NCBI GenBank assembly: GCA_947487595.1
Contig: CANKXJ010000003.1
Span: 1 to 37,405, forward strand
From: Actinomycetota bacterium
GTDB taxonomy: Bacteria > Actinomycetota > Actinomycetes > Nanopelagicales > Nanopelagicaceae
Direction: 5' to 3'
Length of the DNA: 37,405 nucleotides
Position 1 is the stretch's first letter; the number at the start of each line of letters is the position of its first letter. A program made the position numbers and the translations under genes. This document shows, one piece after another, positions 1-8,434 of the stretch. The notes under the pieces were generated by a model. That model had not been told where the DNA came from. It searched no databases and was given only the letters and a program-made list of their open reading frames with translations.

Positions 1-2
1 GC

Positions 3-8
3 TAAGTT
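3..8 (+). promoter_or_regulatory. Candidate -10 box of a leaderless start
   Basis: TAAGTT lies 7 bases before the GTG at 16, the spacing expected when transcription begins at or next to the start codon. No Shine-Dalgarno sequence is visible, and only 15 upstream bases are in the window. Confidence 0.35.
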
Positions 9-15
9 ATCTCCC

Positions 16-831
16 GTGAAGAAGGTAATGGCCATCGTTCTTGCCCTACTTGTAATGGACCCTGCCATGGGTGCAAGTGATAGGTTCGCAGACTCTCAAA
101 CCGGGCTTACCTACTCTGTTTATAAGCCAAGTAATACTCTGGGATTAAAGACAACAAAGTTTTCTCTCCTTGCCTGTCAGCCAGGTGAGCAGGATTGGAT
201 CTTTGTTCAATACGGTGGAACTGTGCGTTATCTGCAGATCATGCAAACAATGGCTGGCGTTACATGCTCTAATCCTGGTCTTTCTAAGTATCTAAAAACA
301 GTCTTAGTAAATGGCATCAAAGCCAAGGTCTATGCATATTGTGATCCCTCGCAGATGTCTGTGGCTGCTTATAAGCGATGTGGGATTGAAGATATTGGCC
401 GTGTGGGTGGCTATTTGATGTTCACAACTAAGCCCCTTAAGGAATTGAGTGCAACAGAGATTCAAGTCCAAGGTATTGGTGGAATCACTTATGCCCAGTT
501 AGTAGCTGTGGCAAAAAGTTTAAAAACTGTTAAGGCCAGTGGAAGGCCACTTGCTCAGGTTCTACCGCCAATCATGATTGATCCCCTCACCACAACAGAT
601 GTCACTGTGCGGGCAGGCAGTTCAATTGTTTTAACTGTTGCAGATCCAGCTAAATGGAGCGCTGAGGTAGTAACCCCTGGAATTGTTGCCTTTGTCCCAG
701 GTGGTGATCAAGGTGGTTACATTACTAATCCATCATTTAAAGCCCTGGAATCTGGTGCCACTACGGTAAAGCTAAGTAATTCAGATGATCCAACAAAGGT
801 GTATCAGTTAGAGATAACTGTTACCCCCTAG
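16..831 (+). CDS. Secreted protein of unknown function
   Basis: This 271-residue protein starts at GTG. Residues 1-20 form a signal peptide: two lysines, a hydrophobic run, and a small-residue end (AMGAS) suiting signal peptidase I, so it is probably exported. The middle part contains several cysteines (near residues 54, 84, 109, 115 and 122) that could form disulfides outside the cell. The last ~80 residues look like one beta-sandwich (alternating Val/Thr/Ile strands, from VTVRAGSSIVL onward), loosely like Ig-like or inhibitor I42-type folds, but I cannot assign a family. The next gene on the same strand also encodes a secreted protein, with its own probable promoter. Function unknown. Confidence 0.7.
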   Translation: MKKVMAIVLALLVMDPAMGASDRFADSQTGLTYSVYKPSNTLGLKTTKFSLLACQPGEQDWIFVQYGGTVRYLQIMQTMAGVTCSNPGLSKYLKTVLVNGIKAKVYAYCDPSQMSVAAYKRCGIEDIGRVGGYLMFTTKPLKELSATEIQVQGIGGITYAQLVAVAKSLKTVKASGRPLAQVLPPIMIDPLTTTDVTVRAGSSIVLTVADPAKWSAEVVTPGIVAFVPGGDQGGYITNPSFKALESGATTVKLSNSDDPTKVYQLEITVTP

Positions 832-860
832 TGCACTATGCATTTTTTTAATAGGTGCAT

Positions 861-866
861 TATCCT
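861..866 (+). promoter_or_regulatory. Candidate -10 box of a leaderless start
   Basis: TATCCT is followed by six bases and then ATG at 873. This spacing, repeated at other genes here, favours 873 over the upstream in-frame GTG 855 and ATG 867. Confidence 0.5.
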
Positions 867-872
867 ATGACC

Positions 873-2102
873 ATGCAGCGCCTGCGTTTATTTATCACCT
901 CTCTATTAGTGGGTGTTCTTGTTATTTTCGGTCTGCAAGCCTTTGCAGCAACTACCACTGTTAAAGCAGGGGCTGCTTGTTCTAAAGTTGGTACCACTAC
1001 AGTTGTTAAAACTTTAAAATACACATGTATTAAAAGCGGCAAGAAATTAATCTGGTCTAAAGGCGAAATAGTAAAAGTAGCTGGGCAAGATTTATCACTT
1101 GTGACTCCGGCTTATGTCCCAGTTCCACCAAGTGGTGGCACGGATGAATATCGTTGTTTCTTACTTGATCCAAAATTTGCTAAAGAGACATTTGTAAAAT
1201 CTGTGACAATCACGCCAGATAACATGAAGGTTTCACATCATGGCATCTTGTATCGTGTTTCAGCTGCAAATGTTCAAGTAACAAAAAGCTTGGATGAGCA
1301 GAGCGAAGCGCCAGGTTGGTCATGCTTTGGTGACACCGGAATACCTGGTGCAACTGCCTTTACGCCTGCATCACCATCTAGTTGGATCTCTTTTTGGGCA
1401 CCAGGCGGAAACTTTAAAACTTATCCAGAAGGTACTGGTATGAGGTTTACACAAGGTGATCAATTCATTTTGCAATCTCACTTCATGGTTATGCCTGGCC
1501 ATAGCGATAAAGATAAGCGCGCTTCAATGACTGTTGCACTTGCTTATGCCAAATCAACGGTTGCGGATTTGAAAACAATGTTGGTGGCAGCTCCGATTGA
1601 AGTGGCCTGCGCACCAAATGAGAGTGGCCCACTATGCCTTCGCGCAAATGCATTAGCTGATCTTGCTTCACGCACAAGTGATAAAGCTGCACTCCAAGGA
1701 ACTGGCCTATTGATCATTTGTGGTCAAAGCCTTCGTCCGGTGCCAAGCCCAATATCAGAGTGTACGCAAAGCATTAACTCTTCCATCACAATCTATGGTG
1801 CGACTCCGCATATGCATCAGCTCGGCAAAAGTATTGAGATTGTTTACACCAATGGATCTACGGGTGTTAGAACAGAGATTTCTTCTCGCCCACTGTGGAA
1901 TTTTGATGACCAACGAACTGACTGGCTTTCAAAGCCTATTACTGCAAATGCTGGAGACAGTATCTCGGTCAGATGTACTTTCGATGTTGGCCTGCGCTCT
2001 CAGTTACCACTCTATAAAAATCTCTCTCCCAATTATGTAGTCTGGGGTGAGGGTACTCGAGATGAAATGTGTCTTGCCATAGTTAATTACACGAATCAAT
2101 AG
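873..2102 (+). CDS. Secreted PHM/DBH-like copper monooxygenase
   Basis: This 409-residue protein begins with a signal peptide (residues 1-25, ending LQAFAA). Residues ~27-65 form a small domain with two cysteines (AGAACSKVG ... YTCIKSGKKLIW), a type I recall from surface proteins of freshwater Actinobacteria. The rest matches type II ascorbate-dependent copper monooxygenases (peptidylglycine alpha-hydroxylating and dopamine beta-monooxygenase). A His-His pair at 122-123 and a His at 203 fit the CuH site. HMH at 313-315 (TPHMHQLGK) and Met399 (TRDEMCL) fit the CuM site. The family hydroxylates a carbon using O2 and a reductant, but the substrate cannot be read from the sequence. In-frame GTG 855 and ATG 867 are alternative starts. 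It converges on the next gene with only four bases between stop codons. Confidence 0.75.
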   Translation: MQRLRLFITSLLVGVLVIFGLQAFAATTTVKAGAACSKVGTTTVVKTLKYTCIKSGKKLIWSKGEIVKVAGQDLSLVTPAYVPVPPSGGTDEYRCFLLDPKFAKETFVKSVTITPDNMKVSHHGILYRVSAANVQVTKSLDEQSEAPGWSCFGDTGIPGATAFTPASPSSWISFWAPGGNFKTYPEGTGMRFTQGDQFILQSHFMVMPGHSDKDKRASMTVALAYAKSTVADLKTMLVAAPIEVACAPNESGPLCLRANALADLASRTSDKAALQGTGLLIICGQSLRPVPSPISECTQSINSSITIYGATPHMHQLGKSIEIVYTNGSTGVRTEISSRPLWNFDDQRTDWLSKPITANAGDSISVRCTFDVGLRSQLPLYKNLSPNYVVWGEGTRDEMCLAIVNYTNQ

Positions 2103-2106
2103 GTGC

Positions 2107-3591
2107 TTATTTTTTAGGGTGGGCTAAAAACCAGTCAACTATTTTTAAAGCAGAGCTCACATCCACATCAGGGCTATGGGCTCCACCATTAATACTCCAG
2201 AGCTCCACTGTTGTTCGTGGACATGTATAAATTGTAGGAATTGTTTCAGCACCATCAAGAGTGCTTATCAAATCAAAGGCCTCTCCCACTTGTGGGCTCA
2301 TCAAACATCTATCAATCTGTGCCCACCTTTTAACACTCGTGGCTGCGCTTGTATATAAATTACCAAATAGAGATCCACCCTCAAAGAGAATCGTTGCATC
2401 ACTTGTGCCATGGATATGCAAGACATTTACCTCCTTGCTTGGAGCACATGTTGCTGCATCACTATCCATTGCTCCGGCAAGGCCGGCAATAGCAGCGACA
2501 CTTTCTGGACGTGAACATGCAAATTTATATGTCATGAAATGCCCGTTGGAGTGGCCAAATAAATAGATTCGCTTGGGATCAACTGATACTTTGCTGGAAA
2601 TCTCATCGATGAGAGATTGAATATAGGCCACATCATCGACTGGATTATTGTTGAAATTACAGCAGGCCTTTGAAGCGTTCCAGAATTGATTACCTTGAGA
2701 ATCTGGTAGACCATCGGGGGCTGCGTAAATCACACCACGCTTTTGTGTAGCTGCTGCCAATTGGGAAAAACGAAGCTGACTCTGACTATTGCCGCTGTAT
2801 CCATGTAAATCAATTAAAAGCGCGGTTGGAGTTTTCTTTGAATAGTCACTTGGCATATTAACATTTGCTGGACGTTCTCCCCCAACAATAAATGAAGAGT
2901 TGTAATTGAATTCGATTGATGATAAATCTCTGCTCACAGGGCTATTGAGAAATAGCATTCCTGTTGCAATTACTAGTACAAGAGCGATCACAGTAGAGGC
3001 TCTCTTACCTAGCCGTTGAGGTAATCCCCCGATATTGCTCTCTTTATCTTGCTTGATGTCCTTAAGTACATTAAGAAAATGAAATGCGACACCCAACATT
3101 GACCCACCAGCTAGCACCCATAGAGGTGGTGTGCGATTAACTGCGTAGAAAATAGACCCTGGTAGCGCAGCACATGCAATTGCATATGGCAGAGGCGAAA
3201 GAGGTGAGAACTTAAAGTAAAAGTTATAAGCAATTCCACATCCCACACCTAACAAATAAACACTGCCACCTTTTATCCCAAGTGGACCAATCAGATTTGC
3301 AATCACTGCGATAGGAATGAAAATAAAGGTAGTTTTGCGCAGTTGTGTAGCTGAGATTGCACCTGCAACTAGAGGTTTATTGGTTCGATTATGTTTTAAA
3401 TCATCCTGGTAGTCATAGAGATCATTACTCCAACCAATGATCAGCTGGCCAAGAAAGACTGTGAAGGCAATGACATATGCCGGGCCTTCCCACCAGAGCT
3501 GTGTGCCTAAAACAAAGGAGATAGCAGTAATAAGCATGGTTGGCCCAAAGTGAGCCGCTTTTAAATATGCGCGAAGTTTTAACAATCGCAT
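2107..3591 (-). CDS. UbiA prenyltransferase-like domain fused to a secreted esterase domain
   Basis: This 494-residue protein joins two families. Residues 1-215 resemble UbiA prenyltransferases: about seven membrane segments, the first Asp-rich motif NDLYDYQDD (56-64) and the second, DIKQD (178-182). UbiA proteins are usually ~290 residues with nine segments, so the last two are missing. Residues ~228-494 resemble PHB-depolymerase/LpqC-type alpha/beta-hydrolases: an oxyanion HGYSG near 263, nucleophile Ser348 in GHSNG, probable acid Asp398 and His472, and several cysteines suited to an extracytoplasmic site. An odd number of membrane segments would keep the esterase outside. It overlaps the amine oxidase gene by 13 bases, so the two are probably co-transcribed. 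Whether the UbiA half is still catalytic is unclear. Confidence 0.75.
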   Translation of the reverse strand: MRLLKLRAYLKAAHFGPTMLITAISFVLGTQLWWEGPAYVIAFTVFLGQLIIGWSNDLYDYQDDLKHNRTNKPLVAGAISATQLRKTTFIFIPIAVIANLIGPLGIKGGSVYLLGVGCGIAYNFYFKFSPLSPLPYAIACAALPGSIFYAVNRTPPLWVLAGGSMLGVAFHFLNVLKDIKQDKESNIGGLPQRLGKRASTVIALVLVIATGMLFLNSPVSRDLSSIEFNYNSSFIVGGERPANVNMPSDYSKKTPTALLIDLHGYSGNSQSQLRFSQLAAATQKRGVIYAAPDGLPDSQGNQFWNASKACCNFNNNPVDDVAYIQSLIDEISSKVSVDPKRIYLFGHSNGHFMTYKFACSRPESVAAIAGLAGAMDSDAATCAPSKEVNVLHIHGTSDATILFEGGSLFGNLYTSAATSVKRWAQIDRCLMSPQVGEAFDLISTLDGAETIPTIYTCPRTTVELWSINGGAHSPDVDVSSALKIVDWFLAHPKK

Positions 3592-5468
3592 GCAGTATCA
3601 ACGGCCTGCGATGAGGCAACATCCATGGCAGGACTTCTCCTAAAGAAACCGCTTGGCTTTAAATGAAAGCCTGTGCGCTCAACTGGCATAACTGGCCAAT
3701 CCTCTGTGCGAGGAATGTGATTAGTTCCAAAGACATGCCAAAGAACAACGTCAGTGTTTTCTATGGGGCGATTATTTTTAGTCCACTCAGGTAAACCTGC
3801 ACCACCTTCATGCTGGAATGGATAATCTCCTGCTGGATAGCGCTCTGATTCAACGTTAGGTGTGACCCACAAGTGGCTATACATAAAGCCAGCGCGCTTA
3901 CCTAAGATCGATTCTTTGTGGGCAAGTGGGTAAGTGGTGTGACCTGGGATTAACTTGTAAGCAATTGAGTGTCCCACATGATTCTTTTTATTGGGATTAA
4001 TAATCTTCCAGAAGCGACTCTTAATTGGATCAACTAAACGCTGAGCTGCGCTCTCGCTCTTAAGTACTGTCTCACTAGTTTCATATGCCCCGCCATAAGG
4101 GTTCCTCTCCCCTACTGGATGAGCAAATGATTCAATCTCAATAACAGAGTTGTTAACTCCATCGATTTCTAGATCTATTCGAGCACACAAAATATGTTGG
4201 TGATACGGCGCCCACAAACCTGGTTCTAACTCTGTAGCAGATGGGTGATGCGCACCTGGCTTATCAGCAAGAGTTAAGACTATTCCAGTTAATTTTGCTT
4301 CAAACTCAAAAGATCCATCTTGGTAGAAATACCAGAAGTATCCGTATTCATAGTTATTAACGGTAACAATCGAGGATGCAACAAAGCGGCGACCACGGCG
4401 CACTTCCACATGGCCATTAACATCAACGTGCTTCCACAGGATTCCAAAGTCTTCTTCATGCATACAGATAGCGTTTTTTATCGTGCGCACTGTGCCATCA
4501 CCCTCAGTAACGGCCACATCTAAATAGGTAATCTCGCCTAAGCAATCACAGCCCAGAGTCAGTGAGTTAGTAAAGTTTCCTAAACCAAACTCTCCTGTGT
4601 CAAAGGCGTTCTTTCGATAAGCACCCTGTGCTGGGTCACCGTAAGGAATAACAAGCTCTGCAATAGATAAGCGGTGGGCAATCTTGCGTGACTTTCCCTC
4701 GTCATTAAAGTGCACATCATGGATTACTAAGCCTTCTCGCTGATCAAAGCCAATTCGAAATGACCAACGCTCCCATTTAATGTTCCAGCCCTCAACGTCA
4801 AATGAGGCACCATCTGGTTGGTGAATCATGAGCTCTTTTAGTTTTACGCTGCCCCCAGTTTGGGATTCACGATATGGGCCTGGGGTCTGTGGAATTGGCA
4901 CATCAGCGTTATCTTCAAGGCCCACAACTTCTTCGGCATCGATATCTACGATTGCATGCAGACCATGGATTGGATGAGCATAAAAATTTGCATCCGGAGT
5001 TGGTTGGTGAAACATTGGCGTCCAAATAAGTCTGCGACCATCATCTAAGTGAGCTGGGATTTGTGCGCCGATTGGCCAGGTCTCCATGTGCACAGTTGTG
5101 ATGTCATTAATTCCGCGGCGAGCAAGGGCGTCAATCACAGATTTGTCTTTGCACACTACATCAAGTGCAATTGCAGATTCAATCGCACTTACTGGAGATT
5201 TGGCTCCAGGAATCACTTTGTATTCTTTAGAAACACCATCAACTGTAATTAGGCCTTCACTCACTACGGCTTTTTTACGATCCCAGATTGTTACGCGTGC
5301 TGTGCGATCAAGTTTTTTACCTGATGCTAGCTCTGCCTTAGTTGGCTCATGTAGTTGCAGCATCGCAAAGAGATGATGCGATTCAAGATTCCAGGCTTTT
5401 CGTGCATATGCGACGATTAACTCTTGTTCAGCATGGCTAAGAGGGTCTAAGGGGTGCACAAATGACAT
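3579..5468 (-). CDS. Copper amine oxidase (primary-amine oxidase)
   Basis: This 629-residue protein is the usual length for bacterial copper amine oxidases, which convert R-CH2-NH2 to an aldehyde, ammonia and H2O2. The topaquinone precursor is Tyr373 in the N-Y-E-Y motif (VNNYEYGYF). The probable catalytic base is Asp290 (AFDTGEFGLG). Copper ligands are His423 and His425 (YHQHILCARID) and His584 (TNHIPRTEDW). All key residues are present, so it should be active and self-processing with copper. There is no signal peptide, as in the Arthrobacter enzymes. It has its own probable promoter downstream of the choline dehydrogenase gene and leads into the UbiA-esterase gene. The amine substrate is unknown; its position suggests amines from choline or polyamine breakdown, but this is an inference. 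Confidence 0.9.
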   Translation of the reverse strand: MSFVHPLDPLSHAEQELIVAYARKAWNLESHHLFAMLQLHEPTKAELASGKKLDRTARVTIWDRKKAVVSEGLITVDGVSKEYKVIPGAKSPVSAIESAIALDVVCKDKSVIDALARRGINDITTVHMETWPIGAQIPAHLDDGRRLIWTPMFHQPTPDANFYAHPIHGLHAIVDIDAEEVVGLEDNADVPIPQTPGPYRESQTGGSVKLKELMIHQPDGASFDVEGWNIKWERWSFRIGFDQREGLVIHDVHFNDEGKSRKIAHRLSIAELVIPYGDPAQGAYRKNAFDTGEFGLGNFTNSLTLGCDCLGEITYLDVAVTEGDGTVRTIKNAICMHEEDFGILWKHVDVNGHVEVRRGRRFVASSIVTVNNYEYGYFWYFYQDGSFEFEAKLTGIVLTLADKPGAHHPSATELEPGLWAPYHQHILCARIDLEIDGVNNSVIEIESFAHPVGERNPYGGAYETSETVLKSESAAQRLVDPIKSRFWKIINPNKKNHVGHSIAYKLIPGHTTYPLAHKESILGKRAGFMYSHLWVTPNVESERYPAGDYPFQHEGGAGLPEWTKNNRPIENTDVVLWHVFGTNHIPRTEDWPVMPVERTGFHLKPSGFFRRSPAMDVASSQAVDTACDC

Positions 5469-5474
5469 TTACAA

Positions 5475-5480
5475 AGTATA
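5475..5480 (-). promoter_or_regulatory. Candidate -10 box (TATACT) of the amine oxidase gene
   Basis: On the minus strand TATACT stands six bases before the ATG at 5468 with no ribosome-binding site between, which suggests a leaderless transcript. The 186-base gap before the choline dehydrogenase gene (5469-5654) holds nothing else I can identify. Confidence 0.55.
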
Positions 5481-5654
5481 GGTATGGATTAGCAATAAGT
5501 GAAATGACATTCTGTGCTGATGTCAGAGATTCTTTTATCTATCCATGCTGTCCCTGATTCAACCCCAAAAACCACTAGTCCTACCTGCAGAACTCTACAA
5601 AACACTATCGGTTTTTGAACTTTAGTCCGCGCAACGCAGGATGGCGCAAGCTCA

Positions 5655-7301
5655 TCACTTGGAATGACGATAGAACTCAATATTTTCTGCGGGCAATGGA
5701 GTTTTACCTAGAATCAAATCCGCTGCCTTTTCAGCAACCATCATGACTGGTGCATAGATATTGCCGTTAGTCACATATGGAAATACTGAGGCATCACACA
5801 CACGCAAACCTTCAACTCCATGGACTTTCATTGTCTCTGGATCAACGACAGACATTGCATCGGTGCCCATCTTGGCGGTACACGATGGGTGAAGAGCAGT
5901 CTCTGCATCTTTTCTTACCCACTCTAAAATCTCTTCATCCGTTGAAACAGATGCACCTGGGGATGATTCACCTGCATTGAAATCATTCATAGCAGGCTGA
6001 GTCAAAATGTTGCGTGCAGTTCTTACTGCCTCTATCCATTCACGGCGGTCTTCATTGGTAGAAAGATAGTTAAATTGAATTGCAGGCTTTTCTAATGGGT
6101 TAGTGCTCTTAATCTTGAGCCAACCACGAGCATCTGAATACATAGGACCTACGTGGACTTGATAGCCATGACCACGAGTGTCCCCCGTGCCGTCATAGCG
6201 AATTGCAAGAGGTAGGAAGTGGAACATTAAGTTGGGATAGGCAACATCGTTATTGCTTCGTGTAAAGCCGCCGGCTTCAAATTGATTTGTTGCTCCTGGA
6301 CCTTTTCTAAAGAACAACCATGCTGCGCCAATAAATGGGCGACGCCAGAACTGTGTAATGGGCTGTTGTGTGACAGGAAGCTTGCACTTGTATTGAACAT
6401 AGACCTCTAAGTGATCTTGAAGATTTGCACCCACGCCAGGTAAATCCTTTACAACTTTAATGCCGAGTTTTTCTAGATCTTCTTTTTTACCAACACCTGA
6501 TAGTTGCAGAATCTGCGGGGTATTAATTGAGCCACCTGAGAGAATTACTTCACGGGATGTAAAGACATGCTTCTTACCACGGATGAGAACTTCTACTCCG
6601 GTCGCAGTTGTGCCATCAAATAAAACTTTTGTTACATGTGCACGGGTTTTAACGCTCAAGTTCTTGCGAGCCATTACTGGGTACAAATATGCGCGAGATG
6701 CACTCAAACGACGTCCACGATAAACGTTGCGATCAAAGGCAGCAAAGCCTTCTTGGCGATAACCATTGACATCATTGGTGCGTGGATAGCCTGCTTCTTC
6801 AGTTGCTTTAAAGAATGCGGCAAAGAGTGGACCCTTAGTTGGCCCACGCTCTAATTTAAGTGGACCATCATCTCCACGAAATGCAGACTTAGGATCTGCT
6901 AGACAGTTCTCCATCTTCTTAAAATATGGCAAACAGTGAGCGTAATCCCAGTTAGCCATTCCTTGATCTTTAGACCAGCGCTCATAATCCATTGCATTGC
7001 CGCGCTGCCAGATCTGACCATTAATGGAAGAAGATCCACCTAATACTTTGCCGCGTGCATGATAAATGCGGCGATTATTCATGTGTGGTTCTGGCTCTGA
7101 TTCATACATCCAGTCGTAGTACTTGCTACCAATTGGAAAAGCTAACGCTGCTGGCATATGAATAAACACATCCCAGATCCAGTCACGACGCCCAGCTTCA
7201 AGGACGAGAACTTTATGATTGGGATTCTCACTTAAGCGATTAGCTAATGCACAGCCCGCTGATCCACCACCAACGATGATGTAGTCATATTGCGCGCTCA
7301 T
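5655..7301 (-). CDS. betA: GMC-family FAD oxidoreductase, probable choline dehydrogenase
   Basis: This 548-residue flavoprotein carries the N-terminal ADP-binding motif GGGSAGCALANRL (11-23) followed by an acidic strand end (VLVLEAG), and the GMC signature GKVLGGSSSINGQIWQRG. The C-terminal region holds the likely catalytic histidine in ALHPSCTAKMG and the family end NGNIYAPVMMVAEKAA. Length and motifs match BetA-type choline dehydrogenases, which oxidise choline to betaine aldehyde and pass electrons to the respiratory chain. Betaine aldehyde dehydrogenase and a betaine ABC transporter lie upstream on the same strand, which supports choline over other alcohols. A strong hairpin separates it from the binding-protein gene, and it has its own -10-like box, so it is probably transcribed separately. 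Confidence 0.82.
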   Translation of the reverse strand: MSAQYDYIIVGGGSAGCALANRLSENPNHKVLVLEAGRRDWIWDVFIHMPAALAFPIGSKYYDWMYESEPEPHMNNRRIYHARGKVLGGSSSINGQIWQRGNAMDYERWSKDQGMANWDYAHCLPYFKKMENCLADPKSAFRGDDGPLKLERGPTKGPLFAAFFKATEEAGYPRTNDVNGYRQEGFAAFDRNVYRGRRLSASRAYLYPVMARKNLSVKTRAHVTKVLFDGTTATGVEVLIRGKKHVFTSREVILSGGSINTPQILQLSGVGKKEDLEKLGIKVVKDLPGVGANLQDHLEVYVQYKCKLPVTQQPITQFWRRPFIGAAWLFFRKGPGATNQFEAGGFTRSNNDVAYPNLMFHFLPLAIRYDGTGDTRGHGYQVHVGPMYSDARGWLKIKSTNPLEKPAIQFNYLSTNEDRREWIEAVRTARNILTQPAMNDFNAGESSPGASVSTDEEILEWVRKDAETALHPSCTAKMGTDAMSVVDPETMKVHGVEGLRVCDASVFPYVTNGNIYAPVMMVAEKAADLILGKTPLPAENIEFYRHSK

Positions 7302-7308
7302 GAGAGAA

Positions 7309-7314
7309 AGTCTA
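7309..7314 (-). promoter_or_regulatory. Candidate -10 box (TAGACT) of the choline dehydrogenase gene
   Basis: On the minus strand TAGACT is seven bases upstream of the ATG at 7301 and just past the terminator hairpin. The spacing fits a leaderless transcript. Confidence 0.45.
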
Positions 7315-7320
7315 CTAATA

Positions 7321-7367
7321 AAGCAAGGCCCTTACTCAGTGAACTCCACCGAGTAAGGGCCTTGCTT
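7321..7367 (-). terminator. Intrinsic terminator after the betaine transporter operon
   Basis: Two perfectly complementary 17-base arms (7321-7337 and 7351-7367) flank a 13-base loop. On the minus strand the hairpin begins about 15 bases after the binding-protein stop codon and ends in a short U-rich run. On the plus strand it is followed by TTTTTATT at 7376-7383, but no plus-strand gene ends here. Confidence 0.8.
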
Positions 7368-7382
7368 CTTAGACTGTTTTTA

Positions 7383-8345
7383 TTACTTACCAAGCCATTT
7401 AGCAACAGTTGCAGCGTTAGCAGCAATCCACTTCTTGGCTGCTTCTTCTGCTGTCATTCCGCCTTCAAGATCTGCGGCAACACTGTTCTGATCAGCATTA
7501 GTCCATGAGAAGTTCTTCACAAGTGAAGTAAATGAATCATTAGCATCATTGAGCTTCTTTGAAATCAACTTCTTGAGTGGTGTAGATGGGTAGTCGGTTA
7601 GACCACTTGCCTCCGCTGGATCGCTCCAGTCATTGGCAGGGAAAACAACGCGAGCTGCTTCAAGTGTTGGAAGCTTGGAATGAAGTGTCCAAGGCTGCCA
7701 TGCGTAACCAATGAATGGTGTCTTGTTAGCTTCTGCCTTGATGAAACCGTCAACTAGAGCAGCTTCAGAACCAGAGAAGATAACTTTGAAGTTCAACTTG
7801 TTAGCAGAAACCATCTTTTCGCCGACAGTTGTGTAACCAGTTGGGCCTTCAAACCATGCACCCTTGCCACCTGAATCTGCAGTCTTAAACAAAGCTGCAT
7901 ACTTATTCAAGTTCTTTGAATCAACGATGTCTGGATACTTTTCAACCATCCATGGAGCGACATACATACCAATAATTCCAATGTTTCCGTTATCGCCAAC
8001 TTCAACTACAGCTCCGCGATCACTCCAGTCCTTCCAGCGTCCACCGCCCCAATCTTCGATTAGTACGTCGATTGTTCCAGCTTCCATTGCGTCATAAGTG
8101 ACCGGACCTTCTTCTAGAGTTGTCTGAGTGATTGTGCAACCCAATTCTTGTTTTGCTATTTCTGCAACAACTTGTGCTGAAGCTGTGTAACCGCCCCATG
8201 CGTGCATTGCAATTGCATAAGAACCGCAATCTCCTGAGGCTTCGCCTGCAGAATCATTAACGCTGCTGCCGCAACCTGAAAGAATAAGTGCTGTTGCAAG
8301 TGCAGCCGTAACGATTGCCGAACGGCGACCGAATAGTGATTTCAT
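7383..8345 (-). CDS. Glycine betaine ABC transporter, substrate-binding lipoprotein
   Basis: This 320-residue protein has a lipoprotein signal: a basic start, a hydrophobic run and lipobox LILSGC with Cys25 as the lipidation site. It should therefore be anchored outside the membrane. The rest matches OpuAC/ProX-type quaternary-amine binding proteins, with many tryptophans (for example HAWGGY, EDWGGGRWKDW, AYAWQPW-like stretches) that in this family form the aromatic box around a trimethylammonium group. A strong ribosome-binding site (AGGAGG) lies four bases before ATG. It is the last gene of the transporter operon, 89 bases after the permease, with a stem-loop in the gap and a terminator behind it. 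Betaine is the most likely ligand; choline or proline betaine are possible. Confidence 0.88.
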   Translation of the reverse strand: MKSLFGRRSAIVTAALATALILSGCGSSVNDSAGEASGDCGSYAIAMHAWGGYTASAQVVAEIAKQELGCTITQTTLEEGPVTYDAMEAGTIDVLIEDWGGGRWKDWSDRGAVVEVGDNGNIGIIGMYVAPWMVEKYPDIVDSKNLNKYAALFKTADSGGKGAWFEGPTGYTTVGEKMVSANKLNFKVIFSGSEAALVDGFIKAEANKTPFIGYAWQPWTLHSKLPTLEAARVVFPANDWSDPAEASGLTDYPSTPLKKLISKKLNDANDSFTSLVKNFSWTNADQNSVAADLEGGMTAEEAAKKWIAANAATVAKWLGK

Positions 8346-8376
8346 TAACCCTCCTAAAGAGTTTTATGTTTTGCTC

Positions 8377-8424
8377 ATAGCCTAGGGCTGGGATGGGCTC
8401 AGTACTAGTACTTCTAGGGGCTAT
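8377..8424 (-). other. Stem-loop between permease and binding-protein genes
   Basis: ATAGCC (8377-8382) and GGCTAT (8419-8424) can pair, with further TAG/CTA pairing inside, and the loop contains the perfect 12-base palindrome AGTACTAGTACT (8401-8412). Such elements often set the higher expression of a binding protein relative to its permease. Whether this one processes, stabilises or terminates RNA is unknown. Confidence 0.4.
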
Positions 8425-8434
8425 TTGCTCGAAT

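Noticed and set aside
1720..2040. A 106-codon open frame inside the copper monooxygenase gene
   Set aside because: It lies in another frame of a gene with clear motifs and shows no family pattern or start signal.
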